Source of the DNA: Branchipolynoe longqiensis
Taxonomy: Eukaryota; Annelida; Polychaeta; Phyllodocida; Polynoidae
Length of the DNA stretch: 64,000 nucleotides
Assembly (NCBI GenBank): GCA_030323885.1
Contig: JASIRB010002297.1
Coordinates: 51,272 to 115,271, forward strand
Direction of reading: 5' to 3'
A program made the translations under genes and the position numbers. Below the pieces are notes generated by a model. The model saw only the letters and a list, made by a program, of their open reading frames with translations. It had not been told where the DNA came from and did no database searches. Shown here in pieces: positions 63,746 to 64,000 of the stretch; the first letter of the stretch is position 1; the number at the start of each line of letters is the position of its first letter.

Positions 63746-64000
63746 CTTGGATCACAAACGGACAATGGGTATCACACATATACCGTATAAGATACGACTG
63801 ACGCTCACATATACCATTTCTCGAACGGCCCGATTCGTTTTTCGAATCTCTTGCGATTTGAGTTTTAAGCACCAAAACTGAATTTTATATGCGAACCGCA
63901 AGGCTCTGGTGTGCACGGGCGTCGCACACCTAACGACTAAAACTCAAACATAGTCACGAAACGGGCAGTTTTAGATCGTAAACGGGAGGTGTGTGCCAGG

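Larger units (their letters stand above)
62240..64000. mobile_element. TIR-bounded element carrying a pyrimidine/purine inverted array
   Basis: The left end CCTGGTACACACCTCCCGTT is the reverse complement, with one difference, of the window's last bases (AACGGGAGGTGTGTGCCAGG). Further inside, TTTACGAT and CTAAAACTG are also mirrored. Between the ends lie a (GACCC)n patch (62296-62328), a pyrimidine array (62480-63131) and its purine mirror (63140-63745). It lies in the intron after the LDLa exon. The right end may reach exactly the window edge. No transposase. Confidence 0.7.

Noticed and set aside
62718..63875. Long Pro/Ser/Phe- and Gly/Glu-rich ORFs on both strands
   Set aside because: By-products of the TTCCATTCCCC / GGGGAATGGAA repeats.

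Overview
This window is animal nuclear DNA: long intergenic and intronic stretches, GT-AG introns, tRNA-derived SINEs, LINEs, a Gypsy-type LTR retrotransposon and many tyrosine-recombinase (YR) retrotransposons. There are no operons, Shine-Dalgarno sites, rRNA or CRISPR arrays. Only two host protein genes are supported. One is a DMRT-family gene whose first coding exon carries two DM zinc-finger domains (7377-8010, +). The other is an A2M/thioester-protein gene resembling arthropod Mcr (TEP6), seen as two exons, the second an LDL-receptor class A module (60624-60813 and 62054-62173, +). An Mcr-like TEP with an LDLa module, a two-DM DMRT and a high load of DIRS/Ngaro elements together suggest an arthropod, most plausibly a decapod crustacean. 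This taxonomic call is inference.

Layout. 1-4465: a DIRS-like element whose RNase H is split by a 5'-truncated LINE (310-3298). 5.0-6.1 kb: a fold-back MITE and tRNA-SINE copies. 6.86-8.01 kb: a polypurine tract followed by the DMRT exon. 8.3-10.96 kb: dispersed repeats, a Harbinger-like terminus, and a Gypsy 5' LTR plus leader. 10.96-15.06 kb: a minus-strand DIRS/Ngaro-type element keeping gag, the RT N-terminus and the YR but no RT/RNase H core. 16.26-21.5 kb: a broken NADAR-domain ORF followed by a LINE. 22-26 kb: AT-rich DNA with a Gypsy remnant and a SINE. 26-30 kb: an AT-rich satellite interrupted by a GC-rich block and a Harbinger-type MADF gene with an intron. 31.3-35.1 kb: an LTR copy, a GC-rich DIRS deletion derivative with a perfect 263-bp internal duplication, and a dispersed repeat. 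35.17-41.76 kb: a decayed minus-strand Gypsy element. 41.82-42.66 kb: an 834-bp MITE with target-site duplication and internal repeats. 43.69-48.12 kb: DIRS-related termini, an array of double-hairpin repeats, and DIRS pol/YR remnants. 48.3-51.8 kb: inverted repeats, a 15-bp minisatellite and a long-TIR element. 51.83-53.53 kb: a plus-strand DIRS gag. 53.53-58.88 kb: a near-complete minus-strand Ngaro-type element with A1 ... B1-A2-B2 split repeats. 58.88-59.52 kb: a palindrome-bearing satellite. 59.9-64 kb: a SINE, then the Mcr-like gene, whose downstream intron holds a TIR-bounded element built around a roughly 1.2-kb pyrimidine/purine inverted array.

Most of the apparent coding capacity is mobile DNA, nearly all broken by stops, frameshifts and nested insertions. 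The least ordinary structures are the hairpin array at 45.15-46.13 kb, the NADAR ORF ahead of a LINE, the TIR-bounded homopurine/homopyrimidine fold-back at 62.24-64.0 kb, and the fully resolved Ngaro split repeats. All calls were made by reading the sequence; no database search was run.
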